Below, piece after piece: positions 37,086 to 50,060 of a stretch of DNA of 64,000 nt (position 1 is the stretch's first letter; each line of letters begins with the position of its first letter). The notes under the pieces were generated by a model. The model was not told where the DNA came from. It ran no database searches and saw only the letters and a list, made by a program, of their open reading frames with translations. The stretch spans positions 1,377,254-1,441,253 of the forward strand of contig VFFE01007079.1 in NCBI GenBank assembly GCA_008921705.1, read 5' to 3'. This stretch comes from Burhinus oedicnemus. Its lineage: Eukaryota; Chordata; Aves; Charadriiformes; Burhinidae. Made by a program: the position numbers and the translations under genes.

Positions 37086-37731
37086 TTACCTTTACCTTTT
37101 TTTTGTTAAGCTGACGTTAGAAAAAAGGCCTGTCCAGAATAAGAAGAGTATAGTTCAGCATGTCTTGGGGTAGGCATAAGATTTCTTCTTTAAATTCCTT
37201 CTTATCATGTTCTGTAATATTCCCTGATCTGTTACTAGAGGCTTTAGGAATCTCTCCAGTAGACTCATTTCTCTCTCAATCCTGGGCTGACCCTGACTGG
37301 TAGCTTTCAGGCACCCTCTCATAGCCTCCCAAGGCCTGATCCATATTCTTGAGATGCAGGATGGCCCACTCTTTATTTGGCAGACTTTCTGGGTTATCTA
37401 GGAGCAGGGCGACTTCCTTCCTGAATGACATACTGCACAACTATACAGCTCACCTCCTTTACGCATTACTTACGATTGACTTAGCAGTTGGCTGCATTTT
37501 GGTTTCCTGACTAGTTGCCTCACTGGGCATCCCAGACAGCTGTTTCCTGGGATCCTAACAAGCTGCCTGGTCAAAGAGATGGGTAGTCTCAACATGATAT
37601 TTTAGTTGTCTGCTTCCAATAAAAACGGAACAAAAATTTGTGTGTGGATGGGTGGGCGTGGGTGTCCAAATTCAGGGCGTGTGTTAGGGTTGTTTTTTTT
37701 TTACTGAAAAAGTTTCCATTAAAAATCTTAC

Positions 37732-37773
37732 CTAAAAACTCTTCCAAGGCTAGGGCCTTGTGAGGTCTAAAGT
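37732..37773 (-). CDS. Candidate 42-bp symmetric exon
   Basis: Seen: a strong donor (TTTTAG followed by GTAAGA) and an acceptor CATGACAG with a moderate tract. The 42 bases enter and leave after the first codon base, so the exon is symmetric. The frame reads FRPHKALALEEFL; it stays open upstream to an ATG, so an alternative reading as a first coding exon is possible, with a TATAAAA-like motif 20-30 bases before it. It links 58221-58264 (exit phase 1) to 33384-33511 (entry phase 1) without a stop. The protein-like sequence and exact phase fit on both sides raise confidence, but 42 bases is short enough for chance. Confidence 0.37.
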
Positions 37774-40700
37774 CTGTCATGCGAGTCAGACGATTTTATA
37801 AAAAGAACTATTGAAAGCAACATGGAAGATATAGGTATTTCTTACTGGTATGTGAATAGGGGGCAACTTAGTATGGGTAGCAACTGGAAGCCCGTTAACC
37901 TCTCTGATGATATTAGAAATTAATTGTAAATTAATTGTAGTTTTTCATTGTTCTGAATTTTTTTTTTTTAAATAATGGCCTTGAAGCCTTTGTGAGCAAG
38001 TATCCAGTGAGACTGTGTGTCTTAAAAAGACTTATTTATTACACTGAATATTTAACCAGTCCGATGTTGTCTTGGCTGCATGGAAGGCTGCTGGGTTTTC
38101 CTATGTGCAAGCAGCAACCACGTGTTTTCAGTGAGAATGACCTTCGTTCTAGATTAACAGCAAGAGCAAGTATGTTTGTCCTCAACACTAGTCTTCAACA
38201 AATTAAGTAAAAATTACCTTCTGCTCTCAGACATCCTCAAAGATTTAAAGGTACAGCACCTATTAAATAATGGCTTAAGCGTAAGTTATGTAAGGTCATA
38301 GAAAAACAGTAAACACCAGAAGACTGAAATGGATGGTACTTATCATTGGATAATATACCAAGTCTATCAAGCATGAGACACATTAGCTGGATGCAGCCAG
38401 ATAATTTTATTTCTCTAGGCTCTATTTGATTTAAAAATAACACTACAATTCAGTTTTAGACAGTAGGAGGCAGTGAAAAGTGCTCCAGTGCTTCTGTGTA
38501 CAGCCTGCTTGAAGTTCTTTGGTAAAGACGTTCTTCTCTAAACAAATTATTTTCCTCCTGAGAGAGTCTCTCGTGCTAATAAGAAAAACAAGGGGAAACA
38601 GATTGCAAGATCTTAATAGGCTTTTTTTTTTTTTTCCACTGGGTTCCATGCCAAATTCTATCCTCGCATGAGTTCTTGAAACCTCTGATTTCACAGGGAC
38701 CTCATGGCTGTAAAAGAATAGATTTTTTGGTCTTAAGGTCTAAAAAGCTTCCTTCTGTATAAAGTGCTTTACACATGGAATGGCTGCTGAAGCAAATTGA
38801 CTAGAATGGTAGTCAATTTTACACTGCTGCCCTCCCACCTGAAAAGCACTTTCGGTGCCCTACAGAGAAAAGAAATGAAAGAGGAGGGGTAGAAACATGC
38901 ACATGCACACACATGTAGAGAAAAGAAATGCTTGAGAAGGCGGCTTTAAAAAGGGAGAGAAAATGAAATACTACTGTATACTGTCTGTCCTACATATTTG
39001 TCGTGCTGGATGGGGAGAGGTGTTTCTGCAGGATGGAACATATCCAGCACATTGAGCTAAATTCAGTTCTTATCTGTACTAGGATATTAGCTTCAAATAG
39101 CTTTGCTTAAGGGCCAGAATATTCCCAGGTTACATCTAGGGAAAATGAAGATTTCAGGTTCAAATCAGTTTTTAAGATGCATACCGACTTAGTGTTTTGC
39201 TGTGCTGTAGTTTTTAGGGACAAATTTTGTTAACCCAGTATACCTCTGCTGAATATGTTATAGCCATACCAGTTTTACATCAGCTAAGTTTCTAGCCCCT
39301 TATCATCAAACCAATCTACAAGCTTTAATAAATATTGACCAGATGTCTTTAGTTAAAAGTAAAATTATGTCTTCTCTAAAGAAAGAGCCCGGCAGCTCTG
39401 GCTAGCAGTATTCATGAAGCTTGGACTGTGAAAGTCTATTCTAGAAAATAATCTTCAGCATACTTGGTAAAACAGAAGTGCTGCTAATGCAGCAGTTACG
39501 TTAGCAGTGTGAGAATGGGAGCAATAGGAGGACACGCCAGGAAAATATGTTGATTATGCAAGGTCTGTATCTTTTGCAATAAGAATGGTGTAGTGATATG
39601 ACATAAAATTGAACAGCTGTTTCTCTGAACATTTGAGAGCTAGTGGAAGATATTTTAAGGATGTCTTCTGTGTCCAAAAGGGAGCCTATTTGGTGCTGTT
39701 CTTGAATACTCTGCTTTTATTTTCAGGGACATAACAGAAAGGTTACACACAATACAAAACGACAACTCCAAATGTTATTCCAGCTAGAGGCAGCCTGGTA
39801 TACTCACTGTGGTGCATATATATTTTTCCATTTTCTGTTCTGCTGCTTCTACTTGTGAAAGTAGATACTATAGCAAAGGTACAGCAATAAACATAATATC
39901 TACTTTTCAGAGATCTTGCGCATCAAGTTTTCTCATGTTTGCCATTCTGGATCAATTGGGATGACAGAAATTTTGTAAACTAATTTGTCCTTTTCTAAAT
40001 TTGGAATTGACCATTACTAGACACAAAAGTTATCACGGGTACTGTTGGGAATAAAGTACCTCAGTCTTTTCCGCAAAATTAAAGAAATCCTTTAATAAGG
40101 TTTTAAAAATACTGAACTCATGCTTTGTTTCTTTTTTTACCATACAGCCATATCCACGAAAATTCAGGTCCTTTTGCTAAATAAGCACCATCCTCCAGTA
40201 TGTTGTCTATTAAAGCTGGAATGCTGGGAAAGTTACATCACAGCTAGGCTTTCCATCACCACACAGGACGCCAAGAAAGACACAGCTTTGCAATATTCCC
40301 TGTATAAAATGCCTTAAAAAATATTGACAGTCTTGAAATAAACTCTGTTTTCAAGGATTTTATCTGATTTCAGAGCTCAAGAAAAATTTTAACCCCCTTC
40401 TCAGAATTTCATATCATTATGAAAAGCTTTTTTTTAATTTATTATTTTCAGATAAATTTTCTTCTTTTATATATACTGAGGCTTCCTCAGTACCAGTTAT
40501 GGTGATAGTCTTTGCAGTGTTGTCATTTGTTTTCATTTTTCATCTGAAAAAGATTTTGTTTGATAGTTGCTCTAAGGAAGCTTTGCTCTTTACAAATGTT
40601 GATTCTGTGCTCCTCATTGGTTGAAGATAAGGAGTAGATTCTCAGATATTGTAAGTTGTCATAGTTCCATCAACTCATATGCTGATCTAGACAATCTGAC

Positions 40701-43180
40701 TTACTAATTGTAATCCTATACATTTTTTCTAATCAGTTGTGATCTTACATTAAAAATAATGTGAGATTTCTATCATCAAAGCATTAGAGTTATACATTAT
40801 CTTTTGAAGAACACTAATTTGTATGTTTATTTTCATTCATAAGGAAATGTATAATCAATTCTTTCTACCCAGTTCATTTTAATTGGGTAAATGTCTGGAT
40901 CTATATTAATTATGACTAAATCTTTAATTTTATTAGGTAGATGTGATCTAAACACAGCAGGATCTTGTTCATTGGAACATCTCTTTAATGAAACTTCTTG
41001 TTATCTGAAACTTGGACTATGTGTCCCAATGTGCATCATTTGTATTGAAAATACATTATTTATGAGTAGCATATCCCCTCCTGATCAGTTTTATAGGAGC
41101 TTAAAATATTTTACACACTAAATATTCTATTCTCTCTGATTCTATCATGAGTAGAGTATTCCTTAGCTTTCAGGCAGAAGTGAAATTATGTAGGATTGGT
41201 CATATTTTTTATTTTTCACTTCATCTCTCTTGTACTCTATGTCACCTTGCCATCAGTCAGTAGCACGGTCTGGCCTTCAGTTTGCAAAGTTAGTGTTTTA
41301 CTAAAATTATCAGCAAATTAAATAGAGAATTTCAAGAACACTGCTACTTGCATCAGTTGCAACTGTTAATGTGTGAGATTCATTTCTGTCCATGTGGATC
41401 ATACCAAAGAAACTCAGACGTGAGACAGGGGTCACATTATACTTTTGAGTTCATTCGCTATTTCTGTTTTGTATTCTTTATACCCTTGGTCAACAATTTT
41501 AAAGAAAGTGATATGTGTATGATTTAAGAGGTTACATGGCTCATTAACTGCAATATAGCTGACAATCTGATTTCAAAGACTCGTTACTTAAGTTAGCAGA
41601 TTTTTAGCACAGTCTAAGATACTTCAGACCCCAGATGTGCAAAGGAATAAAAGAATGAGAGCACTCTTGCCTGCTCCTATTCCTGGGGCTCCCTAAGGAG
41701 CAGCAGTTATCCTTGAAAGCTTCTGTGCTAATGCAACTACTAGTATGAGGAGAAGCCTACTCAGCTGCCCCTAGGCACAGCAGAATGGAGGAGGGCTTTT
41801 AGAAATTTAGGGAGATAAGGCAAAGCAAAGGTGCTGGCAGTGATCTCTATCTTAAATTTCAGAGTTCATAAACTCACAAACGCTACAACTTGAGTGGATA
41901 TTGTAGCTGATGTACACTTTTCAAAGTCTATGTAAACCAAGAACATTGAGTTTGATGCAGCTCTAACAAGGACTCACTGAAGCCAGAAGATGAGGTCATT
42001 TTAAAAAGCAAATGAATTTAAGTGGACTCGTGCCTGCTGAAAGAGGGGACCCAACTATAAAAGAGGAATTTCCAATCTGTAGCTGAATTAACTAGGAAAA
42101 CGCAGTTTACCAGTTAATGGCTCTCCTGAATTCAGGCCTGTCGCTGTGGTGAAAAGGTTCTTTTTCGAAGGGCAAACACCCACAGAGTTGAGGAAAAATG
42201 GTTTTTGTGGCTGGACATGTGAGGTTTTGCTGAAATACCAGTTCAGGCACAGAAGCCTGACCTATGACTTTTTCTGTGAGTGTTTCTGAGGCAGAGTCAT
42301 GCATATTCTGCAATGAATGGAACCTGAAATGCAGAAGCTCAGCATTGCTACTAGCAGTGAAATGCCTGACTATAAATAGTGTATTTCAGGCAATTTTAAT
42401 CCTGAGAAACCACTTTTATCTCATGACAGCCCTTTCTCTTCTTTTGTCTCCTTCTGTAAACTGCTTCCTCAAAGAATAGTTCAAACAGATATACAAACAC
42501 ATTAATTTATTAAGTAATAATTATGGTAATATCAACAGCATAAAAAATTATAGAACACATTGAGAAATTTATACATACTCATCAAATGCTGAGATTTGTA
42601 ATAACCTGCTCTGACTGTACTTTTATTGCAGTCATTCAGTGTAGTCTCACCTGTTTTACCTGTTGCCTTTTTATTTTCATAAAATGATAAACTACAATTA
42701 TGCTTTGGTCTGCAACCATACCATCTTACATCACAAAATACAACGAAGGCATGGCATTTGAGAAGAGCCCAGTTCACCCAAATATTTACACATATATCTA
42801 ACGTTAAACATGTAAGCTTTCCTACTATAAGCATTGTGCTGACCTGAAGCCTACCTTCTCAGAAGATATCTTAACCTCTCTGCTTGACCACGCTCTGAGT
42901 TTATGAAATGTGTGCATCCTGGTGAGAAAAGAAACTGAAGGCTCGGGCAGCATTCATACATCCATCACGCAAGTATCGTTTGCGCCTGCAAAGCTTCTTG
43001 TGCTATCGGATCTCCTGCCTTGATACGTGTGTCCTCTTAGGTGCCCTTGCTGAGAAGCAACTTTGAAATTGTAAGGGAAGATATGAACACCAAAAGTACA
43101 GAAATTGGATGTCTTGTCAGCTAATACCTCTTGCTTTAATGGCAGTAAAGCCTGCTGACACATGTGGTCGTGGCACGAAG
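37774..43180. other. Non-coding stretch
   Basis: No supported gene. T-run at about 38622-38635. An ancient repeat fragment is suspected at 39225-39300 (TTTTACATCAGCTAAGTTTC). A minus-strand donor of high quality (AACAG/GTGAGA near 42649) ends a piece open back to 42708 but preceded by a poor acceptor. Frames at 40120, 40891, 42264 and 42532 lack borders. Confidence 0.35.
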
Positions 43181-43186
43181 GCGTTC

Positions 43187-43334
43187 TGCAGTGTGAATGG
43201 AGCAGCTGCTGCTGATCAGGGAGGGAAATCAATGACTCAGCATTCATCAGAAGCATCCTGCTGGTCACCACTGCCAAGTGCCGAGTCATCGATTTTCCTC
43301 CCTGCCGGGCGTAGACTGCTCTATTTTCTTTACA
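43187..43334. repeat. Imperfect long inverted repeat (hairpin)
   Basis: Seen: the arm at 43211-43242 is the reverse complement of 43279-43310 at 25 of 32 positions, with weaker pairing extending outward to about 43187 and 43334; the spacer is about 36 bases. Several mismatches are CpG-decay transitions (CAATGACTCAG against CGATGACTCGG), so the arms were once more alike. Because of the symmetry, overlapping frames on both strands encode the same GGKSMT motif. It could be a small non-autonomous palindromic transposon, an inverted duplication or a microRNA-like precursor. No target duplication was found. Confidence 0.65.
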
Positions 43335-43361
43335 GCAAGCTTTAAAATGTTTCCAGTGCAC

Positions 43362-44880
43362 TGTATGCAGCTGTCAGCTCCCATTGGTAGGTCTCAGTAG
43401 GAGCACCCCAACACAGGAATTGTATTGGGGCTGGGGGATAAATCTCAAAGTCGCCCAACGTAGTTTTTTCAAAGTGCCTGAAAGCCAGCGTGCCTGAAGC
43501 TCAGCATGCGTGAACCTACAAATCACCCCATACACGACAATCAGCATAAATGAGGTGTTCTGCGTGCCATAAACTCACTAAATATTTTTTCTTGTGAAGT
43601 GGCACATGGAACACAATATGCGTGGCTCACAGATTCACAGCCACTGAAACAAATCCAACAGCATGCAGTTGTCATCAAGAAATATGTCTAGGAAAACCTC
43701 TATAGCCATGCAGTTTCAGCACAGCATGCTAGTACCGACCAGTTCTTCAATATTCAGACAAAGAGATTGCCGTATATAGTGCACATTAGAAGTGCTGCCC
43801 TTTGATTTCTCCTTTTAAAAGAAATCATCCTTACAGCTGTTCTCTATTGTCCCTCAGTCTTGAATATCTTCTTTATTTCAAGAGACCCTGGGAATCAAAA
43901 ATAGAATCAGAAAGGGGTCTTTGTCTGCCAGTACTAAAATCTTGTGAGTCATGTTTTCTCAAATCCTTCACAAAATTCTGTCGGAATTCAGCTCACAGCT
44001 TCAACTTCAGGAATACTGTGAAGGTGACTACAAACAATGATATTCATTTACAATTTGAAAAGCTCATTTAGGCTGAAATGTGTGATATATTCACATACGT
44101 CTCTTTTCTCTTTCATTTACAAAGAGCAACAGAATTGCGGAGTTGAACAATAAAGCTTGAAAGCTTTTGGTTCCATTCCATTTTCAAGATGCAAATGAAG
44201 CAAGTTCTGAAATCTGCAACCCAGCTTCTACTTACTGATTTTAATCTAAGAAATAGCGTATTTACTAGAATACTTACCTAAATAGAATATTTACTTAAAA
44301 ATAATATCTCACTGTGTTACAGTTGCAAAGATTTTCAGACCCAGGATGTTGCCATTCTCTTCAGAAACAAGGAAATATGCAAATAAGTTGTTATTTATAA
44401 TAGCTGCAGCTTGCTATGTTTGTAAAATAATTGTATTTGCCAGTTAATTGACCTTGTGTGCACAATAGGGACAAAAATAAAGAAATGATGCATGAAAATT
44501 CAGACTAACACTGGGTTGGTTTGGAAAAGTATATTAAATGTTAATTTTCAAAAATAGTAAGCAATTAATTGCTGCTGTAACAAAAATTTCTGTTTTACTC
44601 TGGCAACCATACTGTGTTAACGTAATATATTGAGAGTTAAGGCAGACCACTTGATTGCAGTGTTTGCACTGTAGTAAGTGCGCTTTTGGTTTAATAGTAA
44701 ATTTTCATCTCAAATGTTCTTACAGGAATGTAGATGTTGTCCTGTTTGTCGGTCTTGTTAAAATCTTTGTCATGTGAGTGCCAGTGAATGTAGTAACACC
44801 TAATAAATTATGCAAAGTATTGCAGTATGCCGTACTTGTATGACCATTTCAATACACTGTAATTGTTTTCCAGCACTTCC
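43362..44880. other. AT-rich non-coding stretch
   Basis: No gene supported. From about 44370 to 44530 the sequence is AT-rich with an ATGCAAAT-like octamer (ATATGCAAATAAG) and several AATTA boxes, the look of a conserved non-coding enhancer, though this cannot be judged without alignment. Confidence 0.3.
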
Positions 44881-44887
44881 CCCACAG

Positions 44888-45104
44888 GTTAGCCTGGCTT
44901 CCGACAGAGGCAGAAGTGAATAACAAGCCAATCAACATGCAAAATATTGAACAGAGTAGCTCAGCACACAGCCATCAGCCAGAAGTGAGATTAACACGTG
45001 GTTGCAGTCAGGACAGTGACTCTTTACGCTTGGCTTTCTCAGCTTTGCACGTCTGCTCCCTGTATCTTCTGAATTGCGTTTCTGTTGTTTACTGGTCAAA
45101 ATAA
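44888..45104 (+). CDS. Candidate plus-strand exon, perhaps 3'-terminal
   Basis: Seen: an excellent acceptor (TTTTCCAGCACTTCCCCCACAG) leads into one frame open for about 72 codons to a TAA; the first frame closes after 11 codons. It enters with one base of a codon. The peptide starts LAWLPTEAEVNNKPINMQNI and continues with a Ser/His-rich stretch and a hydrophobic end. An internal donor (CAGAA/GTGAGA after about 44985) would give a shorter internal exon. Entry phase matches the exit of 29300-29439. No AATAAA follows within about 100 bases. The frame looks protein-like but no family is recognisable. Confidence 0.3.
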
Positions 45105-45165
45105 GTTTTTACCCGTGTCAACACTGGGTGATTAATACAACCGCAGAAGTAGGGCTAGGTTATGT

Positions 45166-45708
45166 TCATTGCAAATTACCAGCTTGGGACTTGGTTTTGC
45201 CTCTGCTGGAGCTTTGGAACTGCGTCCAGAGCCCCCAGTCCCGGTTCTGAACTGGCAGTGCCGGTAATGCGGGGATCCGGCCTGACGATGCCGACTGGCA
45301 CTTGCAGTGAATGGTGTGTAGGGGACCCTGTTCTGACACGTAAAGGCACTTGTCTGGGTATTCTTGAGGAAGTTGGATTGCGCTGCGGAGTGCGTAATTC
45401 TGCCTCTGCCATGCTCGAGTGGTACATTCATTTTTAGTTCCGGGGAGCTGGCTTTTGGAGGCCATTTTCCAGAGACGCTTAGTTTGTGGCTGCAGAAGTT
45501 GTCTGTAGAACAAACCCCGGTCTGTTGTTTGCGCTGGGGTACTTGGAGGGACTGCTCTTGGTAGCTGTTTTGTCCGTTGCCTTTCCACCGAACCCACTGA
45601 GCGAGTGTCTCTGTGGTGGTACCAATTAAGGAAGCTCTCTCTTTTCCTGCGGAAAGAGCTGGCACTAGCAACTGAGCTGAGCCCAGTGGCTCCCTTTAGA
45701 TAGACCAC
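45166..45708 (-). CDS. 180-codon open frame over CpG-rich block
   Basis: Seen: the minus strand carries a 180-codon frame from ATG at 45708 to a stop at 45166, the longest in the window, with a second overlapping 179-codon frame (45132-45671) on the same strand. An inner ATG in an ATGGCCTCC context (near 45459) could be a start. A possible donor (AGCTG/GTAATT) lies just before the stop. I count 20 CpG in 45181-45660. The protein has no recognisable domain. Long overlapping frames in several registers are what GC-rich DNA gives by chance, so this may be a CpG-rich promoter or first exon, a worn LTR, or simply non-coding. Phase 1 at the donor would fit 37732-37773. Confidence 0.2.
   Translation of the reverse strand: MVYLKGATGLSSVASASSFRRKRESFLNWYHHRDTRSVGSVERQRTKQLPRAVPPSTPAQTTDRGLFYRQLLQPQTKRLWKMASKSQLPGTKNECTTRAWQRQNYALRSAIQLPQEYPDKCLYVSEQGPLHTIHCKCQSASSGRIPALPALPVQNRDWGLWTQFQSSSRGKTKSQAGNLQ
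45181..45660. promoter_or_regulatory. Small CpG-rich island
   Basis: Twenty CpG in 480 bases, against a surrounding level of a few per kilobase, and GC content visibly above the flanks. No TATA box is evident on either side. This would suit an alternative promoter on either strand; a decayed retroelement is the competing explanation. Confidence 0.35.
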
Positions 45709-45709
45709 A

Positions 45710-48700
45710 CTTTACAGATTTTAGAAGGCAGCAAATTTCAGTCACTACTAGCCTGCAGTGGATTTAAGCAGTGGTTTAAAAATGAAAATCTCTGTATTGT
45801 ATTACAAATCCCCTGAGGCATCCAGCAGGTTTTTTTGTGATTTAACGTGGGGTTTTTTCCTCCATTTTTTAGCATTTCCAGAATTCACATTAGCTACTGT
45901 AAGACTAGATGGATAACTGCCTGTAATTTGGCTCAGTTCTCAAAGTCAGGTATCTACAAGTTGGGAAGCATTGGCTTTTGCCTGTGTACGTTGGTCCTTT
46001 TCTGTGAAACATGTGAAATGTTTTTGCTGTATCTTTTCCAAAATGGAATATTTTACAACCCTTCTCTAGTGCCAGTACACCCTTATGAAAGGAGCTAATC
46101 TGTGCTAATGATTGTGTAAGAATAAAATGGAAAAAAAGGAACACAGGAACTCCGCTGAATTTATGGCATTACAGTCCTTCCCATGGCAACACAGATAGTC
46201 AGATGGTTAGGTAGCAAAGTACAAGCAGGAAGAAAAGGCAAACAATGACAGAGAGAAAAAAAAGGCAAAGAAAACAATGCGTTTTTCTCTAAAAATATAA
46301 GACCTAAATAGTAGAAGAAAATCCTTATAAATGGTACTCTCTACTTGAAAAGATATCCTTCAATATGTGTTCATTTCTATTAGACTAGTTTGTCTAAAAC
46401 ATATACAGAAAGCCCTTTAATATCCCATTATACTGTATACTGAAGCATTCAGGTCTAATACTATTACTGATAAAGAAACCAAAAGCATATTTACAGAGAC
46501 TGAATGTCTATAAAGAGCAGATCAAGCAAGTCTCTTGAGGAAAGAAAGTCCCATATCAGATTATTGTGTGAAAAAAATAGCATGCTCATCTCAATTACAA
46601 CACCAATTGGGTTTATTTAAAAAGGAAGTAATTCTGGTTTTATATCGTAAAATCACTTTTTTAAGCCTGTAAATATCCAATAAATTAAATGTTTAGATAA
46701 GATCCATTTTGCAAAAAGCTATTTATGAAAAGCTTCAGATAATAATTAGAGAGGATTTAATAACCTAATAACTGACTAATACTAGCACACAGTAAGTACG
46801 CTGAATTAGATCCTTCTGTGGAGTTACTGTTTTACCTAATGTCATTTGGCAGTTTCTTATACAAGATAAGTCGCTCAAGCCTGTAATTCCTGTACCAGTG
46901 AAGTTATGTAGCAGAAAACTTCTGATCATAGTACCCTTAGGTTGTAAGTAAAAAATGTTTAATAATGTTTGTCAGGGTAACAGTCTAGCTGAACCTAATG
47001 CAGAAGCCAAATACAATGTTACTGTAAAGTTATGAATATTAACATCTGAAACATAAAAGGAAGTTATGCTATTTAGCATAAACATAGACCCATTCAATAA
47101 TGTTACTATGGTATGAAATATTAAAGCTTTTCCTTAAAAAATATGTGCATATTATGGCTTATATTAACTTGAGTACTCTACTGAACATTGTAGATGCTCT
47201 ACTAAGGTTAATACAAGCCCTTTTGTTTATTATAATGCACTTTCAGCCAGACCCTGGAATTAATTTAATTCCTGATCATGCAATTTACCTCTGAATAAAA
47301 ATGAATGAAAAATAAAAATGTTACCCTGAGCCTGGCAAGAGAGAGAGGGGGTTGATAGTCCAAAATCAGAAGCACCAACACAGTACAAGTTATATCCCTT
47401 AGAACTAAACCTACCACTTTACTACTTGAATCTTTTCTAGTGAGATTTATTTTAATTTTTAAGAACTTCAGGGCAGGTTAATGAAGGTCTACTCCTGTAA
47501 TAGACACAAGGTATTTAAAATGGGTCAAACCAAAACCCTAGACAGACCATTGCAGTATTTCGGGACTTCAAAATCCTGAACCAAACTTCATGCGTTAGCA
47601 ACACTTGGCCATTCTGGCTCTCAGACCTGATGCTGTCAGCGGTCACTACTGAGTGATGCAGGTTCTGTCACACCTGGCTGGGTGCTGGTCATGAGCACCA
47701 GACACATCGTATTGAAAGACAGCATACTCCAGTGCATTAACAGAACTTGTACGTAGTCAAGCTACACTTCTGAGGTATACTGGAATGTAAAACAGCATGG
47801 AAGGAGTTACGAAAAGGTAGAAGAGGAAAAATACAAATATATGCAAGCAGAACTGTCTCTGAAGTAGTATATATGCAAATTCAGGATCAGAACTCATACC
47901 GAAACTGTCTTTAAGAAAGAAAAAGGAAAATTAAAAACTGTCAGATCAACAATGTGACCACTTCCATAGGCACTCCTCAGGTGCCATTAAAAAGTTTCCA
48001 CTGGAGTCAGCTACAGTGATACAGCCACCCAGATAAAGCTCCTAATAGCCCCAATTGAAAAGGTGATGTGTGCCTGTCAAACTCCACCTGAAAGGCAAAC
48101 AGTCAGATGGCCAGGACAATGGGGAAGAGTGGAAAACAAAAGAGAATTTTTAGGTTTTGAACAAAAGGCGTTTTATATATGTATATATAAGCCTGGCAAA
48201 AAGTTAGCACTTAAAAACCTATATAATTGCATGCGTTATATTTGTGGAAGTGTCTTATTGCCACCGCATTGCTATTAAAATGCAAAACAAGTGCAAGCAT
48301 GTCATGTTTATTAAACCACTAAAAAAATGTTCCAACAGCATTATGACTTTGGTTTCAAAAGACTAGAAATGGGCAGGGAAAAGAAGGGGGAGGAATCAGA
48401 AACCAAATTCTCAGTTTGCTCTTTTGTGCCTAGTTATTGGAACATACAGGGTGGATTATATAGTCCTTTGAGATGTCCGCAGTAATAATCTTACATTTTA
48501 GAATAAATGATCTCAAAGTGCATTGCAAATTTAACAGTTTGATATCAGACTTAAGCACAAGATGACTACAACTATATCTGAGATTTTCTAGGGAAAAGGT
48601 TTACAGCAAGGGAAGAATGTGTTCTTTTTTCCCCTAAGAAACTGCAAAGGAATCATAGGTGTGCAGAATGTAATTATGCAGACTGAAATTAGGCCAGTTC

Positions 48701-50005
48701 ACTATAGCTAATTCCTTGTCTTTTATAAAAAGTGCCACAGGATCTTTAATGCCACAGATGATTAGGTTGTCAGCTTTAGGTATCATCTGCAAGTTGGCAG
48801 CTCTAGTAGCTTACCCAGGAGTGCGTCCAGTTTTCAGAGCATAGGGATAAATCCTGGCAGGGCAACATGCAGCATTTCTTCTCAGTTCTTCGTGACCCCA
48901 TGTTCCACATCAGTGGAGCTGTAGATCCAGAGCCTTCTCATTCATGCTTTCAGCTTAAAGTTCCCATTTATTAAATCAGTCCTTCCATCATCATCATTTA
49001 TGTCCTATTCATACATCATTTCTATCTATTGTAATACCTCTTCTTAGGATTTAAATAACTCTGGCACCGAATAGCTTGTGCAATCTGAACAAAGAGCCTT
49101 AAACTATCAGAATAGCTTTATCTAAAACATACTTACAAACAAATGAAAGGAAAAATGTTATTTGTGTTCCTTTTGTGAGTAAGAGTTATGCAGGAATAGA
49201 GATACTTGGCACTGAGTACATTCTGGCAATAGTCAGCTGCAGCCCCAACAGATGAAGGAAGTTGCCATGACTTCGAAATGAACTCTCTCTGCAAGTCCTG
49301 GAAATGTTCTGCGATGTCCAGTTAATTACATATCTTCAAATTTTGCATGTTATCTAGGACATTGGCTAAAAGCTTGATAACACTGAACTTGTTTTAACTT
49401 TTAGCTCTCTCCTCTAAATCCAAGTGTTAATTTTGTTCTTTTGCTACCTTTCTGGGTAGCATGCTTTACTGTTCTTAGCTGTTTTTTTCACAAATCTTCA
49501 GCCAATCAGATGTTGCCAGTCCAACACCATATCTTGATTTTTAACTTGAAAAACTGTATTGCTACCATTTCTTTGCATCAGAACTGTTAGATGTTGTGCA
49601 ACATCCCAAATTGCTCTGAGATCATGAGATAAAAATAGACCATTGGGAATCCAGATTTAAGCCAGTAACCACACATAATTCTTGCACTCCAAAGATTTCA
49701 TTGCAGATGCACTTTTTGAGAGAATGTATAAAAAAAGATGTTTTCAAACTAAAGCTAGGCTCATACTTGGAAACTCCTCTTCAAAAAGCAAAAGTCTGCT
49801 ATGGTGGAGTTGTGCTAGAAAAGAATCAACAAATATGAGTGATGTCCGAGAGGAGCTCTAGCCGTGTCAACAGGCTTTCTCCTTCAAGCCTCCACTTCTC
49901 CTCAACAGCTCTAGGAGAGCTGAGAGGGGGATGGTTCTGCCCATTGCAAGCAGTGATAGAGGGCACCTTAACTTATGTTTTCTCAGGCCCCTGTGCAGCA
50001 GAGGG
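45710..50005. other. AT-rich non-coding stretch
   Basis: Several frames of 60-83 codons without splice context. A minus-strand piece at 48816-48854 has a fair acceptor (TGTTGCCCTGCCAG) and good donor (CTGG/GTAAGC) and is open in two frames, but phase does not fit its neighbours. Near 48510 a GATCTCAAAGTGCATTGC motif hints at a MIR 5' end. Confidence 0.35.
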
Positions 50006-50013
50006 TGCAATTC

Positions 50014-50060
50014 ACAGAATCACAGGGGATGGAAGGGACCTCCCAATGTGTATCTTCCTC
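50014..50060 (-). repeat. CR1 3'-end scrap, reversed
   Basis: TTCACAGAATCACAGGGGAT followed by GGAAGGGACCTCC is the reverse complement of the CR1 3' terminus and its octamer tail. Only about 45 bases are recognisable. This is a very short 5'-truncated insertion or a worn remnant. Confidence 0.6.
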
